A stretch of DNA of 64,000 bases from Phycisphaerae bacterium. GTDB lineage: Bacteria > Planctomycetota > Phycisphaerae > UBA1845 > PWPN01. The translations under genes and the position numbers were made by a program. The stretch's first letter is position 1; each line of letters opens with the position of its first letter. Of this stretch, positions 33,694 through 43,444 are shown piece after piece. The stretch lies in contig JAGNEZ010000006.1 in NCBI GenBank assembly GCA_018003015.1, positions 62,001 to 126,000 on the forward strand, given 5' to 3'. The notes beneath the pieces were generated by a model that was not told where the DNA came from, made no database searches, and saw nothing but the letters and a program-made list of their open reading frames with translations.

Positions 33694-34407
33694 TTAGCGG
33701 TCGATTTGCACTTGCTCATCATCGGGGATTTCAAAGCGGTAGCCGATGTCGCGGACGGTCTGGATGAACCTCGGACGGCGAGGATCCGGCTCGATCTTGC
33801 CGCGCAGGGTGGTCACGCAGCGATCGACGCTTCGCCGGGTAACAAAGACGTCGTCGCCCCAGACGGCGTTGAGCAACTCGTTACGGGTGAACGCTCGTCC
33901 TGCATGGCGGATCAGATGGGTCAGTAGCCGGAACTCCTTCGGGGTGAGGATGACCTCGGCCGCACCCCGAAGCAGGCGGTGGGACGTCAGGTCAAGTCGA
34001 AAAGGACCGAAATCGTGGATGGAGGCATCCTTCTGGCGGCGGCGGCGAAGGAAGGCGTTGGCTCGGGCCAGCAACTCGCGGACGCTAAACGGCTTGGTCA
34101 CGTAGTCGTCCGCGCCGAGGTTCAAGCCCAGGACGATGTCCGACTCCTGCCCTTTGGCGGTCAGCATGATGATGGGCACGTCGAACCCCTTCTCCCGCAG
34201 CCGCCGACAGACTTCGTAGCCGTTGATTCTCGGCAACATGATGTCGAGAAGGATGAGGGCGGGCTTGGTGTCCAGGGCAGCCATCAGCCCTTGCTCCCCA
34301 TCGGTGGCGGTGGAGACCCGCCAGTGGTGCCGCTCGAAATTGTCCTTCAAGCCGCGGAGCAGCGCCGCGTCGTCCTCGATGATCAGGATATGCTCTTCAC
34401 CGTTCAT
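33694..34407 (-). CDS. OmpR/PhoB-type response regulator
   Basis: A 237-residue protein with a receiver domain (acidic E11-D12-D13, phospho-acceptor D55 in LILLDIMLP, Lys in DDYVTKPF). A C-terminal winged-helix DNA-binding domain contains LTPKEFRLLTHLIRHAGRAF and RSVDRCVTTLRGKIE. It is the DNA-binding partner of the histidine kinase gene, whose stop overlaps its start by four bases (34404-34407). The branching enzyme gene follows closely. Targets are unknown; autoregulation and control of glycogen branching are inferences from gene order. Confidence 0.93.
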   Translation of the reverse strand: MNGEEHILIIEDDAALLRGLKDNFERHHWRVSTATDGEQGLMAALDTKPALILLDIMLPRINGYEVCRRLREKGFDVPIIMLTAKGQESDIVLGLNLGADDYVTKPFSVRELLARANAFLRRRRQKDASIHDFGPFRLDLTSHRLLRGAAEVILTPKEFRLLTHLIRHAGRAFTRNELLNAVWGDDVFVTRRSVDRCVTTLRGKIEPDPRRPRFIQTVRDIGYRFEIPDDEQVQIDR

Positions 34408-36383
34408 CCTTGTTCGGTCCTCGTCGCCTCCACCCGAGCCGGCAGCCAGATGCTGAACGTGCTGCCCTGGCCGGGCTGGCTGCGGACGTCGATTCTACCT
34501 CCGTGGGCATCGACGATGAACTCCACGATGCTCAAGCCGAGGCCGCATCCCCCGCTCTCGCGCGAGAGGCTCTGGTCGGCCTGGTAGAACCGATCGAAGA
34601 TGCGGCGGATATCCCGGCGGCTGAGGCCGATGCCGTGGTCTTCCACCGCCATGCACACCTGGTCGCCCTCGGCATTGATGCGGACCGCCACGCGTTTGTC
34701 GTTTCGGGCGTACTTCAGGGCGTTGTCCAGGAGGTTGACCAGGACGGTCACGAGCGCATCGCGGTCGCCCGTGACTTGCGGAAGCTGAGGGGCGGTCTTG
34801 ATCTCGAGCTGGAAGCCGGCGGCGTGGAAACGCTCGTGAACGGCCTCGGCCGCGTCCTTCGCTACCTCACTCAGGGTGACCACCCGCATTTCGAAAGCCC
34901 GCTTGTTGCGCTCCATCCGCGAGAAGGTGAGAAAGTTGTCGATCAGCCGGCTGAGTCTCTGATTCTCCCTGGCAATCAGCTCGAGGTACTCGCGCGTCTG
35001 TTTCGGGTTTCCGCATTCATTGTCAAGCAGCGTCTCGACCAGCACTCGGACCGACGACAGCGGCGTTTTCAGCTCGTGTGACACGGTCGCGATGAGGTCG
35101 TTCTTCAGTCGGGTTAGGCGAACCTGGCGGCCCATGTGCCGAGCCAGGACGAGAGTGACCGCCGCGCACGCGAGGATTACCAGTATTCCTGTCCACCAGT
35201 AGATGGCGATCTGCCGTTCAGCGGCCTTGGCGAAGGGGTTGGGTCCCGCCAGTTTGACGTTGAATTGCCAGTCGGTCATCGTCTGGCCAACGGGTTCTCG
35301 CAGGAAGCACTCGCGGTCGTTCAGGCCTGCGCCGGTGGGGAAGACCCAGACGGCGGCCTCGGGCAATGTGGCCCATTTCTTCGCCATAGCCGCCATCTCG
35401 CTGACGATTCGTGATTCCTGTAACAGGGCGACCACGGTTTTGTCCGCGGAGGCGAATTGCCAGACCTTGTTCGACAGGGTACGGGTGAGAATCGTGGTCG
35501 AAGGCAGCGGCGTCTGGCTCTCCACGTAGTCAAGAGCCAGCTTCTCCGCGTCCCACCGCTCGAAGTAGGGCTGAGGGACTAAGGAGGCAAGCCGTTCCAT
35601 CAGGAACAGACGCTGGGCGGTTGGCATGACTGGTTCGCGGTAGTTGAGCAGCCGGGCGCGCAGATCTTGGGCGATCCGGCCGAAGTCACTCTGGTCAGCG
35701 GAGCGGCCGGCCATCATCTCCAGGGCCACCAGCTGCGCGGAGGGCACGATCAGCCGGCCGTTCGAATCCCGAGCGTTGCCGTACCTGGGCTCGGATAGAC
35801 GATGGACCAGCACCTCGATGGCCGCCTGGTGATGGCCGCCGCCGCCCAGGCAGCGGGCCTGGGCCATCAGGGCCTGGGCGGCCAGGTCAATCTCGTTCGC
35901 CTGGTCGGCGATGACTTGGTAGATGCCGGCTGCTTCCGTCAGGGAGCCGGCCGCGACCAAGTCTTCCGCCTTTACCCATTCTTCGGAACCTCCGATGGGC
36001 TGGCTTTCAGGCCCCCGCGGCCGCGGCAGGACGGGGTACACGAGTTCGCCCTGGGTGTTGTACAGGATGAAGCTGTCCGCGAGTCTTCCATCGACCAACT
36101 TCGCAAATCGCTCGCCAGCGGGGACGTCGGCTGCGAGGGCGGTCAGCCGGTCGGCGCGGTCCTGCCACCAGTCCTCGAGCCTGACTCGCACTTCCTGCAG
36201 CTCGGCCCGGTAGGCATTCTCGAGTTTCTGCCGGATGGCCAGGCGCTCGTTCTGGGTTGCCTGGGTGATGAGCCAGAGCAGGCAGGCGGTTGGGGCCACG
36301 ACGGCGACGATCAGCAGAAGGAGCACAGGGCCGAAACCCGTTCCCGAGGTTGGTGTGCCCCATTTGCGTAGGGTCATTCGCAT
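34404..36383 (-). CDS. sensor histidine kinase
   Basis: From ATG 36383 (GGGAG upstream) the product is 659 residues. A membrane helix (VLLLLIVAVVAPTACLLWL) is followed by a large extracytoplasmic domain of about 370 residues and a second helix (ILVILACAAVTLVLA). Then come a HisKA domain with H436 (TVSHELKTPLSS) and a HATPase domain (NLLDNALKYA, VEDHGIGLSRRDI, GGCGLGLSIVEFIVDAHGG). The sensor part is rich in helical, TPR-like segments (for example QALMAQARCLGGGGHHQAAI) rather than a known small-molecule fold. It is coupled to the response regulator by an ATGA overlap. Confidence 0.92.
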   Translation of the reverse strand: MRMTLRKWGTPTSGTGFGPVLLLLIVAVVAPTACLLWLITQATQNERLAIRQKLENAYRAELQEVRVRLEDWWQDRADRLTALAADVPAGERFAKLVDGRLADSFILYNTQGELVYPVLPRPRGPESQPIGGSEEWVKAEDLVAAGSLTEAAGIYQVIADQANEIDLAAQALMAQARCLGGGGHHQAAIEVLVHRLSEPRYGNARDSNGRLIVPSAQLVALEMMAGRSADQSDFGRIAQDLRARLLNYREPVMPTAQRLFLMERLASLVPQPYFERWDAEKLALDYVESQTPLPSTTILTRTLSNKVWQFASADKTVVALLQESRIVSEMAAMAKKWATLPEAAVWVFPTGAGLNDRECFLREPVGQTMTDWQFNVKLAGPNPFAKAAERQIAIYWWTGILVILACAAVTLVLARHMGRQVRLTRLKNDLIATVSHELKTPLSSVRVLVETLLDNECGNPKQTREYLELIARENQRLSRLIDNFLTFSRMERNKRAFEMRVVTLSEVAKDAAEAVHERFHAAGFQLEIKTAPQLPQVTGDRDALVTVLVNLLDNALKYARNDKRVAVRINAEGDQVCMAVEDHGIGLSRRDIRRIFDRFYQADQSLSRESGGCGLGLSIVEFIVDAHGGRIDVRSQPGQGSTFSIWLPARVEATRTEQG

Positions 36384-36408
36384 TCGTGCTCCCGGCAAGA
36401 CCAAGGTT

Positions 36409-36759
36409 TCAGAGGGACGGCCCTTGGCTCCGAGACGCCTCCGGTGCCGAGTCTGGCTTGAGGTACAGACCACGGCACAAGAGCAGCGGGACCACGACAA
36501 GTGCATTGAGGAACAAGACAGTCACCCCATGCCCGTGAGGTCGAGTAAAGGCCAGAACTGTGCCGAAGCCGGCCGCCGCCAGGGTGAGGATAAACGCCCA
36601 ACTCCTCATCCGCCAGAGCCCCCAGAGTAACAGAGCGGAGATACCCGCATCGATCAGGATCAGAGGCCCGACCTTCACCGCCGACAGGATCTTGCCCAAC
36701 ACCATCAGAGCGAGGCTGATGAACATGATCCAGATAACCGGGGGCCTTTGTTGAATCAC
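36409..36759 (-). CDS. small four-helix membrane protein
   Basis: From GTG 36759 (AAGGAGG eight bases upstream, the best ribosome site in the frame) the product is 116 residues. It has four hydrophobic helices (IWIMFISLALMVLGKIL, LILIDAGISALLLWGLW, AFILTLAAAGFGTVLAF, VTVLFLNALVVVPLLLC) and a short polar tail. I recognise no family. It lies 25 bases upstream of the histidine kinase gene on the same strand and may be co-transcribed. The upstream extension in the same frame looks non-coding. Confidence 0.65.
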   Translation of the reverse strand: MIQQRPPVIWIMFISLALMVLGKILSAVKVGPLILIDAGISALLLWGLWRMRSWAFILTLAAAGFGTVLAFTRPHGHGVTVLFLNALVVVPLLLCRGLYLKPDSAPEASRSQGPSL

Positions 36760-36829
36760 GATTCGTGCCTCCTTGCCCGCATTCCCGCCGCCCTCAGGTA
36801 GGTAGCTGACGTCGCCCGTCCGCCCCACA

Positions 36830-38557
36830 TCACCGATGACTCTTCCACCAGGCTCGCCACTTCTCCTTCGAGGTTCCGAAGTACTCGCCGGTAATCTGGG
36901 CCAGGGCCAGCCGGGCGTAGACCTGCACATTCTGGTTGCCGTATTCGACCAGCTCGATCAGAACGGGTACGGCCGCCTTATCGCCGATCCGGCCCAGGCC
37001 CCGGATCGCCATCCACTTGGGGCGCTGGTTGCCCATCGGTTCGTCGACGATGCTGATCAACGCGTTGGTGGCCTTTTTGCAGGAGATGTTGCCCAGGGCC
37101 GCGATCGCCCGCGTGCGGGTTCTGAAGTCGTTCCCGCGGGCTTCGGCCAGCCACTGCTCCACCATCGCGTCCTTCTCCGCCTGCGAGGCCGCTTCATATC
37201 GTGTTTCGGGTCGAAACCAGTTTGCGAAGGACTGCTCGAAGTGCTCGATCGCGGATCGCGTCGCCGGATCGAGCAAAGCCATGGCCTTGTCCGGCGATGG
37301 CTGACCGCTTGTCGGCTTCGCCCGTTCGTTAATGGCCTTGGCTTGGCTGACAAGGTCTTCAGGAATGGGCGTGGGCTTGCCGTCGGCGGACCGCGTTGCG
37401 AAGAGGATCACATGTCTGGCTGCCGGGATCTTTGCCTCTGACTTGAAGTTCCTGTGGCTCGGGCTGTTGATGCCGACCCAGTAGACCTTGCCCGGCTGCA
37501 GTTGAACCGGTAGCGTGCATTGGGTGCGGGAAGCGTTGTAGGAGGGTCTGCCGGTCAGCTTGGGGTAAGTGTCGCCGCCGCCGGTCCACGACCAGCTCTG
37601 GTCGAGCATCCGCTGGTCGAATGTGGCTGTGATCGCGGTCGTGTCGGGGGGCACGTCATCGGCGAGCGCTTTCGGCGTGGTCGACAGGATAACAGGGGGC
37701 TTGGTGGCCGCTTGTTCGAGGAGCTTGAGTGCCGCCTCGGCGTTGGCCCGCACCATGGCATCCTCGTCCTTGTTGGCTCTCTCGAGGACTTCTTTTGCCT
37801 CGGGTCGCCCCATCCAGCCGAGGGCGATCGCCGCGCAGCGTCGGGCGTAGCCGCTCTTGTCCTTGAGAACCATCTCCGCCACTTTGTCGTAGCTGGATGC
37901 AATCTTCTTCGATCCCAGAGCCAAGGCTGCCATGCCGCGGGTGAGATCCTCCTCATGCGAACAGAGTCCCAACAGCCCCTCGGCCGCTGGTTCGATGTTG
38001 TCGAACTGACCCATCCACAGGATGTAGATGGCCGCCCGCCGCGCGTTGGCCTCCGACGACGTGAGGTGGCCGGCCAGGATCTTCGCGGCCAGCTTGGAGT
38101 CGAGGCCCTTGAGGGTCGCCAGCGTCTCGCCGACCTTGGGGTCACTCTCGGTCAGCGTCGAAATAATCGTGATCGCTTTCTTGATCAGCGGAGCCATCTG
38201 GGCCTCGGTGAGGTTCCTCTGTGAGCCGGCCAGCCGCTTCTTCGCCTTCTCGACCCATTCCTTCTGGCCGGGGAAGCGTTGGACCAGGGTTTGGAGTGTA
38301 GCCGTCGCCTCGGCGGGCTTGTTCTGCTTCAGGTAGCATTCGGCTAGGCGGAACATGGCTTGGGCGGCATACGGCCGGTCAGCCTTGTCCACCTCAACGA
38401 TCTGCTTGTACAATCGGATGGCTTCCTCCACGTCCCCCTTGGTTTCCTCTGCGTAGACGGCCTTCTCTAACAGGACCGAAACGGACTCGGCCGCAGCCGC
38501 GGGATAGGGCAGCAAGCCCAGGGTGCCGATCAGGATCAGGCTTAATGTGCGGTTCAT
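36830..38557 (-). CDS. secreted TPR / HEAT-repeat protein with Ig-like insert
   Basis: From ATG 38557 (GAGGAG upstream) the product is 575 residues. A signal peptide (about 1-22, ending YPAAAAES) leads to a TPR-like region (AIRLYKQIVEVDKADRPYAA, FRLAECYLKQNKPAEATATL). HEAT repeats follow (about 165-290), then a bacterial Ig-like domain of the Big_5 type (STTPKALADDVPPDTTAITA) and a C-terminal HEAT stretch (RGLGRIGDKAAVPVLIELVE). It is a scaffold-type protein, probably periplasmic, without catalytic motifs. It heads the minus-strand run containing the two-component system; the gap to the next gene is 70 bases. Confidence 0.8.
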   Translation of the reverse strand: MNRTLSLILIGTLGLLPYPAAAAESVSVLLEKAVYAEETKGDVEEAIRLYKQIVEVDKADRPYAAQAMFRLAECYLKQNKPAEATATLQTLVQRFPGQKEWVEKAKKRLAGSQRNLTEAQMAPLIKKAITIISTLTESDPKVGETLATLKGLDSKLAAKILAGHLTSSEANARRAAIYILWMGQFDNIEPAAEGLLGLCSHEEDLTRGMAALALGSKKIASSYDKVAEMVLKDKSGYARRCAAIALGWMGRPEAKEVLERANKDEDAMVRANAEAALKLLEQAATKPPVILSTTPKALADDVPPDTTAITATFDQRMLDQSWSWTGGGDTYPKLTGRPSYNASRTQCTLPVQLQPGKVYWVGINSPSHRNFKSEAKIPAARHVILFATRSADGKPTPIPEDLVSQAKAINERAKPTSGQPSPDKAMALLDPATRSAIEHFEQSFANWFRPETRYEAASQAEKDAMVEQWLAEARGNDFRTRTRAIAALGNISCKKATNALISIVDEPMGNQRPKWMAIRGLGRIGDKAAVPVLIELVEYGNQNVQVYARLALAQITGEYFGTSKEKWRAWWKSHR

Positions 38558-38841
38558 GACGTTCACTCCTCGACCATGTTCAAAGGGGTCCACGTACACG
38601 CCGGTCGAAGTGTAAGCCACCTATGTTACCAGCTTGTTACCCTGGCGTCCTTCTTCTGCCCTTTCGGCCGAATTCGATTCGACCGGCATTGCCCGGGCAG
38701 GCAAGGGGCCGCGGCATCCGGTTTGGCTTCCCGCTGCCCCTCGATTTCACTTGCCGGCGTTGTCCGGGTACCCTACGCATCTGGACGGGGACTGGATGGG
38801 GAATTGCGTCTGCCGGCACCAGACCGCCGTCCGGAGATTCT

Positions 38842-39807
38842 ATGGCCGTACAGCAGCTGGGATCACAACTGTGGAGCCTGGGGGTGCGATTCGGAGTCGC
38901 ATGGGAATCGCTCCAGGACGCCCGTTTTCGCTTTCGCGGGCCGGTCAAGCTGCTGATCTTCCTGGTCGTGGTTTTCCTCATGCTCTATCCTCGTCCCGCG
39001 CTCTTCATCAAGCACGTCAGCCATCTCCGCCAAGTGGACGCCCTGGCTGATCCGAACGACCAGGCCGTTGCAGCCTTGTCTCAGCGGTTCGACGCCCATT
39101 TGCGGATGCTTGCCCACGGTCCGCAAGCCACAGGCGGTCCGGTCCCGAACGATCCCCAATTCGCGATCCAGGCGGTGGATCGGTTCGTTTGTCGGGAGAT
39201 CCCGTACTCCTACGACTGGGACAATTGGGGGGTGATGGATTACATTCCCACCGCCGGCGAGGCCATTGACCGAGGCACGGAGGACTGTGATGGACGGGCT
39301 GTGGTGGCCACCGCGCTCCTGAGACGACGGGGGATCGATGCCCGGGTCATGGGTGACTTCCAGCACGTCTGGGTTTGGACCCCGGCGGGCGAGACCCTGC
39401 ACCCGCTCCCCAAGCCGGTCTACAGGGTCACTGAAAAAGGCACGGTGATTCAGTGGCGCAATATCGTGAATCTCAAGCCTGTGGGATTCGCCTTCGGCGT
39501 CTTCCCCTTGCCCCGGCAGCTGATTATCTTGGTCGCGGCCTGGTTCCTGCTCCTGGCTCCCAGACTTGCCCGCTCTTGGCGGCTTCTGGCCCTCGGATTG
39601 GCCCTTCACGGCTTGTTTGTGGCCCGGGCGGCAGGACAGCGCGGGCGCGTGCCGGATGACCTCGGCACGATCCTCGGGCTGCTGGAATTGGGGGTTGCGG
39701 TGGCCGTTCTGCTGTGGTTTGGGTGGAAAGCCCGCCAGGCTGAAACCGCCCTTGATCCACGGTTGTATTCCACTAGGTTGCCGGCAGCGGGGACAGAGGG
39801 TGCCTGA
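38842..39807 (+). CDS. membrane-anchored transglutaminase-like protein
   Basis: From ATG 38842 (CCGGAG upstream) the product is 321 residues. A membrane helix (VKLLIFLVVVFLMLY) precedes a transglutaminase-like fold: C149 in GTEDCDGRAVVATALL, then H175 in DFQHVWVWTPAG, the Cys-His order of this superfamily. Three C-terminal hydrophobic helices close the protein. Such proteins often act as peptidases or in envelope modification. The frame is open further upstream but without ribosome site. It is divergent from the TPR/HEAT gene and precedes the SppA gene by 69 bp. Confidence 0.75.
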   Translation: MAVQQLGSQLWSLGVRFGVAWESLQDARFRFRGPVKLLIFLVVVFLMLYPRPALFIKHVSHLRQVDALADPNDQAVAALSQRFDAHLRMLAHGPQATGGPVPNDPQFAIQAVDRFVCREIPYSYDWDNWGVMDYIPTAGEAIDRGTEDCDGRAVVATALLRRRGIDARVMGDFQHVWVWTPAGETLHPLPKPVYRVTEKGTVIQWRNIVNLKPVGFAFGVFPLPRQLIILVAAWFLLLAPRLARSWRLLALGLALHGLFVARAAGQRGRVPDDLGTILGLLELGVAVAVLLWFGWKARQAETALDPRLYSTRLPAAGTEGA

Positions 39808-39876
39808 CCGGTGGGGAAGCAGCCCGGTTCCCCTGCTTGCCGGGCTCGTGTTTTGGTTTCTGGGGAGTGAGATGCA

Positions 39877-41880
39877 ATGCGCAGTATCCGTTGGCCTATG
39901 GCGTTAATGCTCGTGGTTTTCTATGCCCCGCCCTTGGCGGCCGACGACTCAACCGCCCTGGCAGACAAACCGGCCCAGACCGCCGAAGCCGACGAAGCTG
40001 GGAAGGCGGACAACAAGAACAAGGCTGGCGGCCAAGCTGACAAGACCGATGAGGCCGGGGCGAAGGTCAAGCCGGCAAAGATGAGCCAGTCGCCCCGAGG
40101 GGGCTCGAAAGCCGCCGTCGAGGCAGAGAAGATCGTCGTTCTCCAACTTGGCGGCGAACTGATGGAGAAGCCCCCAGAGGTCAGTCTCGGCCTCGACATG
40201 GAGGTTCGCCGTTCCCTTCACGACCTGCTCCAGCGGCTTCGCAAGGCCGAGAAGGACAAGAGCGTCAAGGCCCTGGTGTTCACCTTCGAGGATCCGTCGA
40301 TTGGCTGGGCCCAGATGCAGGAGCTCCGGGCCGCCCTGGACCGTCTCCGCCAGGCCCGCAAGGACGTGTATTTCTACATCGAGAATGCGGGCGGCGGGCT
40401 CTACCAGTTGGCCACTGCGGCGTCACGAATCTGCATTTCCCCGGCCGGCGAGGTGGGTCTGATCGGCCTTCGCGGCGAAGGGGTTTACCTCAAGGGCCTG
40501 CTTGACAAGATCGGAGTGGAAGCCGACATCGAGCACATCGGGGCCTACAAATCGGCAGGCGAGTCACTGACCCGCACCGGCCCTTCCGACGAAGCCAAGG
40601 AGATGATGAACTGGGTGCTCAAGGATCTGTTCGACCAGATGGTCGATACCATCGCCGAGGGACGGCAGATACCCGTGGACAAGATCCGGGAGCTGATCGA
40701 TCGCGGCCCGTTCAATGCTCAACAGGCTCTTGATGCCCAGCTCGTGGACGAAATCCTGGATGCCGACGCCTTCGCCGAGTCGCTTCGCGAACGGCATGGC
40801 CGGGCGTGCAGGCTGGTCCACAATTACGGCGAGAAGAAGGGGCCGGAGATCGACCTTTCCAGCCCCTTCGCTTTCTTCAAGCTGCTCGGCGAGAGCATGG
40901 GCAAGCAGAAGAAGACCGGCAGGGACAGCGTGGCCGTCGTCTACATCGACGGGACCCTCATGACCGGCAAAACGTCGCCCGGCCTGTTTGGTGAAAGCGA
41001 AGGCACCGGAAGTACAACCATCCGCTGGGCCTTGGCTCAGGCGCGCAACGACGACGCGATCAAGGCCGTGGTTCTTCGCATCAACTCGCCCGGCGGCTCC
41101 GCCCTGGCCAGCGACATCATGTGGCGGGCGGCCCGGACCCTCGCCGAGGTCAAACCCGTTGTGGTGTCCATGGGTAACGTAGCGGCCAGCGGCGGATACT
41201 ACCTGTCCGTGGGGGCGCCGACCATCTTCGCCGAGCCTGGCACGCTCACCGGTTCGATTGGCGTGGTCGGGGGCAAGGTGGTCACCAAGGGCCTGTGGGA
41301 CTGGCTGGGGGTTTCCTTCCACGAGTACAAGTTCGGCCAGAACTCCGACCTGTACAGCAGCAGTCACAGGTTTGACGATCGCCAACGAGCCTTGATTCGC
41401 GAACAGATGAACCATGTGTACCAGATGTTTGCCGACTGCGTGAAGAAGGGCCGTGATGGCAAACTCAAGAAGAACCTGGACGATTTGGCGGGGGGGCGGG
41501 TGTTCACTGGCCGACAGGCCCTGGACCAGGGACTGGTAGACAGACTCGGCGGTCTGGAAGACGCGATCGTGTTTGCCGCCGAAAAAGCCAGCATCACCGA
41601 TTACCAGGTTCAGACCCTGCCTGAATCCCGCAATTTCATGGACATGCTGCTCAAGAGCCTGACCGGTCAGCCAACGGAAGAAGAGGGCGGGGGTAAGGGG
41701 GTATCCACGGGTATCCGGGGGTGGCTGGTCAAACAGGCTGCGCTCCAGGATGTCCTGAAGGCCCTGCAACTGGCTGATCCAGCCCGGGCCAAGGCCGTCC
41801 TCGGGGCCTTGCGCCGAGCAGAACTCCTCCGGAGCGAGGCTGCCCTCCTGGTCATGCCGTGCGAGCTTCTGGTGCGGTAG
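39877..41880 (+). CDS. sppA: SppA-type signal peptide peptidase
   Basis: A 667-residue protein with a signal peptide (ending APPLAADD), a Lys/Ala/Asp-rich linker (about 25-80) and two tandem S49 domains, as in long SppA (67K type). The catalytic pair is K225 (HIGAYKSAGESLT) in the first domain and S438 (NVAASGGYYLS) in the second, the arrangement of E. coli SppA. INSPGGSALASDI is the conserved oxyanion segment. It degrades leftover signal peptides in the membrane. Its 3' end overlaps the pyruvate kinase gene by 29 bases, tail to tail. Confidence 0.92.
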   Translation: MRSIRWPMALMLVVFYAPPLAADDSTALADKPAQTAEADEAGKADNKNKAGGQADKTDEAGAKVKPAKMSQSPRGGSKAAVEAEKIVVLQLGGELMEKPPEVSLGLDMEVRRSLHDLLQRLRKAEKDKSVKALVFTFEDPSIGWAQMQELRAALDRLRQARKDVYFYIENAGGGLYQLATAASRICISPAGEVGLIGLRGEGVYLKGLLDKIGVEADIEHIGAYKSAGESLTRTGPSDEAKEMMNWVLKDLFDQMVDTIAEGRQIPVDKIRELIDRGPFNAQQALDAQLVDEILDADAFAESLRERHGRACRLVHNYGEKKGPEIDLSSPFAFFKLLGESMGKQKKTGRDSVAVVYIDGTLMTGKTSPGLFGESEGTGSTTIRWALAQARNDDAIKAVVLRINSPGGSALASDIMWRAARTLAEVKPVVVSMGNVAASGGYYLSVGAPTIFAEPGTLTGSIGVVGGKVVTKGLWDWLGVSFHEYKFGQNSDLYSSSHRFDDRQRALIREQMNHVYQMFADCVKKGRDGKLKKNLDDLAGGRVFTGRQALDQGLVDRLGGLEDAIVFAAEKASITDYQVQTLPESRNFMDMLLKSLTGQPTEEEGGGKGVSTGIRGWLVKQAALQDVLKALQLADPARAKAVLGALRRAELLRSEAALLVMPCELLVR

Positions 41881-43294
41881 AGCAGACCAGGTGGATGAAC
41901 ACGGCATCGATCTCGTCTGCCACGTCCGGGCGAGTGTCGGCCACGACCACGATCCGGTCGCGCTTGGCCGCCAAGCCGCGCTGGAGCAGGACTTCGTCTA
42001 GCTGGCTAAGCATCGCCCGGAAGCCTTGACACAGGTCCATGTGGATGGGAATGACCCCGTAGAGCAGGGCCATTTGTCGGCAGACCCGCTCGTCCGGCGA
42101 CAAGGCTACAATGGGGGCCTCGAGCCGGTGCTTGCTGAGCAGCGTGGCCGTCTCTCCCGAAGGCGTCCACAAAGCCACCAGCGGCGGCTTCATCTCCCGG
42201 GCCACGACCGCCGTGCCGCGAACGATGGCCGTCGCCACCGGCAGGCTCGTCGTCAGGTTGATTCCCAGTTCCTGCCCACGGCGCTGCCCGAACGACTCGG
42301 TCTGCTCCGCGATACGCCCCATCATCCGCACCGCCTCGACCGGAAACTGTCCGACGGACGTCTCCGCGGAGAGCATGACCGCGTCCCCCCGATCGAGAAT
42401 GGCGTTGGCCACATCGCTGACCTCGGCTCGTGTCGGCACCGGGCTGGCAACCATCGACTGCAGCATCTGTGTCGCGATCACCACCGGCTTGCCATCGTGT
42501 TGTCCGTGCAGGGCGATCTCCTTCTGGATGACCGGGACCCGAGCCAGATCCATCTCCACGCCGAGATCGCCGCGGGCAACCATGACCCCGTCGCTGAGGG
42601 CGATGATCTCGTCGACATGCTCCAGGGCTTCCGGCTTCTCCAGCTTGGCCATGATTCGCAGCCCGCTGCGGCGCTGCTTCAGGATCGCGCGGAGCTGCCG
42701 GAGGTCCTCCGGCTGACGCACGAACGACAGGGCCACCCAGTCGAGATCATGGGCGACAGCCCAGTCCAGATCGCCTCGGTCCTTCTCGGTCAGAGCCGGG
42801 GCTGAGACCTTCGAGTCGGGTAGGTTGATGCCCTTGCGATCGCTGATCATACCTCCAACCTCGCAGCGGCAGACCAACTCGTCCTTTTGCTTGCCGATTG
42901 CCCTGAGCCGGACGTTGCCGTCATCGATGAGCACCCGATGTCCTTCCTGCACGTCGTCGATCAGGCTTGCGTAGCCGCTCCACAGCCTTTGGGGTGTTCC
43001 TTCGATCTCCGCCCGCTGGAAGGTCACCTCCTGCCCGACGACCAGCTCACACTTGCCCGCGGCGATCTTGCCCAACCGGATCTTCGGTCCGCACAGGTCA
43101 CCCAGCACGGCGATCATGGCCCCACGGTGGATCGCCAGTCGCCGGATCCGGCCCAGCGAGGCCGCGTGGGCGTCCAGGGTGCCGTGTGAGAAGTTCAACC
43201 GGAACACGTTGACGCCGGCGTCGATCATCTGTCCAAGCACGGCATCGTTGTCGCACGCCGGCCCGACCGTTGCGATGAGCTTGGTTCGTATCAT
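41852..43294 (-). CDS. pyk: Pyruvate kinase
   Basis: From ATG 43294 the product is 480 residues, the usual length. It begins MIRTKLIATVGPAC and has NVFRLNFSHG, the barrel active-site segments IMAKLEKPEALEHVDEI and DGVMVARGDLGVEM, the potassium/ATP segment KPVVIATQMLQSMV, and the C-terminal allosteric domain. It converts phosphoenolpyruvate and ADP to pyruvate and ATP. The frame is open upstream to 44212 but those residues are antisense of the next gene. It is convergent with sppA (29-base overlap) and divergent from the amidohydrolase gene. Confidence 0.96.
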   Translation of the reverse strand: MIRTKLIATVGPACDNDAVLGQMIDAGVNVFRLNFSHGTLDAHAASLGRIRRLAIHRGAMIAVLGDLCGPKIRLGKIAAGKCELVVGQEVTFQRAEIEGTPQRLWSGYASLIDDVQEGHRVLIDDGNVRLRAIGKQKDELVCRCEVGGMISDRKGINLPDSKVSAPALTEKDRGDLDWAVAHDLDWVALSFVRQPEDLRQLRAILKQRRSGLRIMAKLEKPEALEHVDEIIALSDGVMVARGDLGVEMDLARVPVIQKEIALHGQHDGKPVVIATQMLQSMVASPVPTRAEVSDVANAILDRGDAVMLSAETSVGQFPVEAVRMMGRIAEQTESFGQRRGQELGINLTTSLPVATAIVRGTAVVAREMKPPLVALWTPSGETATLLSKHRLEAPIVALSPDERVCRQMALLYGVIPIHMDLCQGFRAMLSQLDEVLLQRGLAAKRDRIVVVADTRPDVADEIDAVFIHLVCSTAPEARTA

Positions 43295-43444
43295 GACTGG
43301 GCATTCTAACCATCCGACCGGTCCGACAAAACCGCGCTGCGGCCGGAATCGCTTGCCCGGCCGAGTGATTGCCATTCGTCCCCTTTCCGAAGATAATACG
43401 ACGACCGTGTGAAGTGAGGGTCCGAGATTGGATGGCCAGAGAGC

